Origin: Plecoglossus altivelis
Taxonomy: Eukaryota; Chordata; Actinopteri; Osmeriformes; Plecoglossidae
Assembly (NCBI GenBank): GCA_036571765.1
Contig: BROE01000019.1
Span: forward strand, 7,296,930-7,360,929
DNA: 64,000 nt
Direction of reading: 5' to 3'
Shown: one piece after another, positions 61,386 to 64,000 of the stretch
Layout: every line of letters starts with the position of its first letter
How positions within the stretch are numbered: position 1 is the stretch's first letter
Made by a program: the position numbers and the translations under genes
The notes under the pieces: model-generated
What the model was told of the DNA's origin: nothing
Database searches by the model: none
Seen by the model: the letters and a program-made list of their open reading frames with translations, nothing else

Positions 61386-62336
61386 GGCTGGGCAGGGAGG
61401 GATCTCCAGGGTCCAGGGTGGACATCCAGGCACCAGCTCATGACAGCAGCTCCCCCTCGTCACTCTGTCGTGATGTCGGGGGAGTTTGGTTAGAGCCAGC
61501 CTGTGCAAACGACCACACCAAAGGTCTTTGGTGAAGGGTTCCTGGGCTGATTCAGCAGCATGTGTACATGTCATGTCGTTCAATTACGTTATTTCTCAGT
61601 GTTTATTCATCAGATAAAATGCGTATTTTTCACCATGACTGTGCTCCTGCCTTTTATTTCTATTCTCCAAAGTTTCAAACAAATTGAAGCAGATTAGCTA
61701 AATAAATTAGACAAGATTGTGCAAGGTATTGTCTATATTATTGATGAGGGTAGTCAACAGTACTACCACTTCAGAGAATATTTTGAATGCACTTAATACA
61801 GAACGGCATCTCTTTTGTATACAATACAGTGCTTATTTCATGCAAACTCTTAGAGAAATTTTGTTTTATGTGACCATCACAGTAGGAGTATTTTAAATAA
61901 GGACATTGAAATGAACCCTATTGCATTGTGACAATCAGCGTCGACGTTTAAGGAACTGAATGCAGCTCTGTAAACAAATGGATCCTGAGTAAATGTTTAA
62001 CTCACCAGAATTGCAAATAATGTTGGGTAACCTACTGACAGAATTACGAAACAAGAAAACACTATAAATATACGGTGTTCTCAGAACAGTTGTGTATTTC
62101 AGTGCATTATAATTTGACGTATTGTCTGAATGTCTTATTTTAGTCCCATCTCAGATTGCATTAGGCTCTGTACGTTTCATTCAGTTTCGGGATTTGATAT
62201 TACAGGAAGAATAATTGTGCGAGTAGAAGGCGCATGAATGCGGTAGCCATGTCTTCTAAAGCATGGCCAATTAACATAGTCAAGCGTTAAAAAGGTAAGG
62301 AATTCCTTGCGATGATTGGTCACAGTGAGTCTGAGT
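61386..62336. other. nfrkb and tmem45b 3' regions (tail-to-tail)
   Basis: No coding exon. AATAAA at 61701-61706 is a candidate nfrkb poly(A) signal. TTTATT at 61653-61658 reads AATAAA on the minus strand and could serve tmem45b; if so the two transcripts overlap by about 50 bases. Confidence 0.5.
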
Positions 62337-63742
62337 CTACTCTTCCTCTGACTCCAGCAGCAGTGCTTTGTGGGAACTTGAACTGGAGGTTTTCTTCATT
62401 CCGATCTCTATGTTGCTAGGCGAGCCTGAACACCGTCTGACAGCGCTGTTGGGGCAGGAGAACAGACCATTGACCAACTGATGACTCAAACTAGGAAGTG
62501 ATATTAAGATCAACTTCGACCAATCGGTGATGAAAGAGAGAAAGGCCAACGTTCACTGTATCACTCTGACTGAGAGTAAATAAAATAGGATCCTGTTTGA
62601 CCAGGCGACATCTGTTACACAAGCAGTGAAGAAGAATACTCACAACCACACCAGGGAGACGTTGATCCCCACGATCAGCAGGGCCACAGCTAAATGCCAG
62701 CAGAAGCACATAGTGACAAACATGACGTTGTCATGCAACTCCAGATTCCATTCTTGTCCATTTAGTGGATACAGTACAAAGCCAATCTGAAAGAGCAAAC
62801 AGCATGTGCCCTCCGGCTCAGTAAAAGAACAAACTGGAAAAACAGAGTACTACCTACTCCACTCCCTCACCCCCCTCACCACCACCCCCCCCCACCCACC
62901 CACACCCACACACACACGCGCAGACAGACAGATATTTTTTGGGTGGGGGTGGTGATGTATTACCTGGTAGAACCAGGAGCCTTGAAGTACTGCCAGACTA
63001 GCCCTAAGCAGCTCCAGGAGGATGTTGTCTTTAACAAACACCTCCAGCAGGGTGCTGGCAGAGCCTGCAAACACCGCCACCAGCAGCAGGGAATGGATGT
63101 GAGCGTCCAGGGGGGGGCGCATGTGGACGTGGAAGTAAAACAGGAAGCCTGGGAGAAGGTAAACACAGAAGCCCGTCAAGTCGGCTGCACCCTGGTGCCT
63201 TGATGAGCTGTGAAGTGATCTGTGAGTGTGACCACATACAGAAACTCTGCTGGATTTACCTTCGACAAAGAGAGCCATGGAGAGGCCAAGGCGGTCTAGA
63301 CCGGGAGGAGCGGAAGGGGACGAGAAACTGAGAACGTCGGCGATTCCAGAGATGCCGTAGAACAGGTACATTGTGCTGTGTTGCCAGTTCATCAGCTTCA
63401 CCCAGGACTGGCCCTCTTGGTCGTACAGCCGGGCATGCGGGCCGTCCGGCACAAACTGTTCAGCCATTATCCCTGGAGAGGGCGACCACAGCGCACAATC
63501 TCAGACTGCGTCCATGTCGACTGGTCCGCTTGCGAGAAAAATGAGCACTCACCGACAAAGGCAAAGAAGATTTTGAGGACCCCTTCGATTAAGTCCATTC
63601 TTGTGAAGAATGGAGGCAGTTTGGCTCTTCCTTTGGGCTGTTTCTTCCTCCAGATGTGTTGCAGTGGATGCTTCACCGACCACCACAGGCCAAACAGCAG
63701 GAAGAAGCTCCCAGGAAGAGCATGTCCCTTGAAGTTGGCCAT
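62337..63742 (-). CDS. tmem45b: transmembrane protein 45B
   Basis: Multi-pass membrane protein of the TMEM45 family; its function is incompletely known. Exons in order of transcription: 63742-63553, 63472-63260, 63148-62964, 62786-62644, 62445-62337 (279 aa; human 275). It begins MANFKGHALPGSFFLLFGLW, as in mammals. Conserved blocks are AEQFVPDGPH, VKLMNWQHSTMYLF, GFLFYFHVHMRPPLDAHIHS and VMFVTMCFCWH, with about seven hydrophobic segments. The His-rich motifs around HVHMRPPLDAHIH are a family signature. The C-terminal cytoplasmic tail is Ser/Glu-rich (KKTSSSSSHKALLLESEEE). The exon 4 donor is taken as GTGAGT at 62643, which gives Leu-Val-Trp-Phe before the tail. The adjacent position to nfrkb matches human 11q24. 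Confidence 0.94.
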
Positions 63743-64000
63743 CTTCCTACCCTTCTCCCTAAAACACCCAACACGTACAATGCACAGTTGCGGTTGGCTA
63801 ATGTAGTTCCATTGTTTTTCGGTTTCATTCACAAAGAGATCATTATGACAAATATTTATGACCTTGTAAAATACAATAGTCATAGCCACACTGTAGATAT
63901 TAACCCTGCTGGGTGACAACAGCCCTCCTTAAGGGACGCACCGTGGCAACGTAACATTCAGCATGAAATGGAATCAATTTGAATACCAAACAACATGGAC
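63743..64000. other. upstream of tmem45b to window end
   Basis: Presumptive tmem45b 5' UTR/intron and flank; no further coding exon seen. Upstream non-coding exons may lie beyond the window. Confidence 0.45.

Overview
This is vertebrate nuclear DNA, almost certainly from a ray-finned fish. It contains long GT-AG introns, abundant (CA)n and (CT)n microsatellites, a 647-base run of N, and intact vertebrate orthologues, including a fish-type beta-defensin. I found ten protein-coding genes by joining exons at splice sites. In the nine genes that resolve completely, every exon phase closes and the total length is a multiple of three. I saw no rRNA, tRNA, CRISPR array or prokaryotic feature.

Layout. 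(1) 2.2-11.4 kb, + strand: kcnab3 (Kv channel beta-3), 14 exons. (2) 14.5-16.5 kb, +: spag7, 7 exons. (3) 18.1-21.5 kb, +: chrdl2 (BMP antagonist), 11 exons. (4) 21.5-27.9 kb: a gene-poor stretch with the assembly gap. (5) 27.9-31.1 kb, -: pold3 (DNA polymerase delta subunit), 12 exons. (6) 31.8-35.9 kb, -: xrra1 (leucine-rich repeat protein), 18 exons. (7) 36.9-38.3 kb, +: neu3 (ganglioside sialidase), 2 exons, head-to-head with xrra1. (8) 39.8-41.9 kb, -: wdr73, 8 exons, tail-to-tail with neu3. (9) 43.8-44.3 kb, -: a three-exon beta-defensin with its own TATA box. (10) 45.8-51.6 kb, +: st14 (matriptase), 19 exons. (11) 53.4-61.4 kb, +: nfrkb (INO80 complex subunit). (12) 62.3-63.7 kb, -: tmem45b, 5 exons.

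The order keeps two blocks known from human chromosome 11, chrdl2-pold3-xrra1-neu3 (11q13) and st14-nfrkb-tmem45b (11q24). They are joined here to kcnab3-spag7 (human 17p13) and wdr73 (human 15q25). The genes are neighbours by descent and do not form a pathway.

No new multi-gene system is evident. The observations most worth a second look are: a 0.4-kb degraded direct duplication carrying a broken copy of kcnab3 exon 8; an indel-riddled tract covering the first exons of nfrkb; a minisatellite in pold3 made of tandem copies of an exon/5' splice-site junction; a likely N-myristoylated Neu3; and a matriptase that has lost the first disulfide of CUB1 and altered the SEA cleavage site. The first two look more like uncorrected sequence or assembly than biology.
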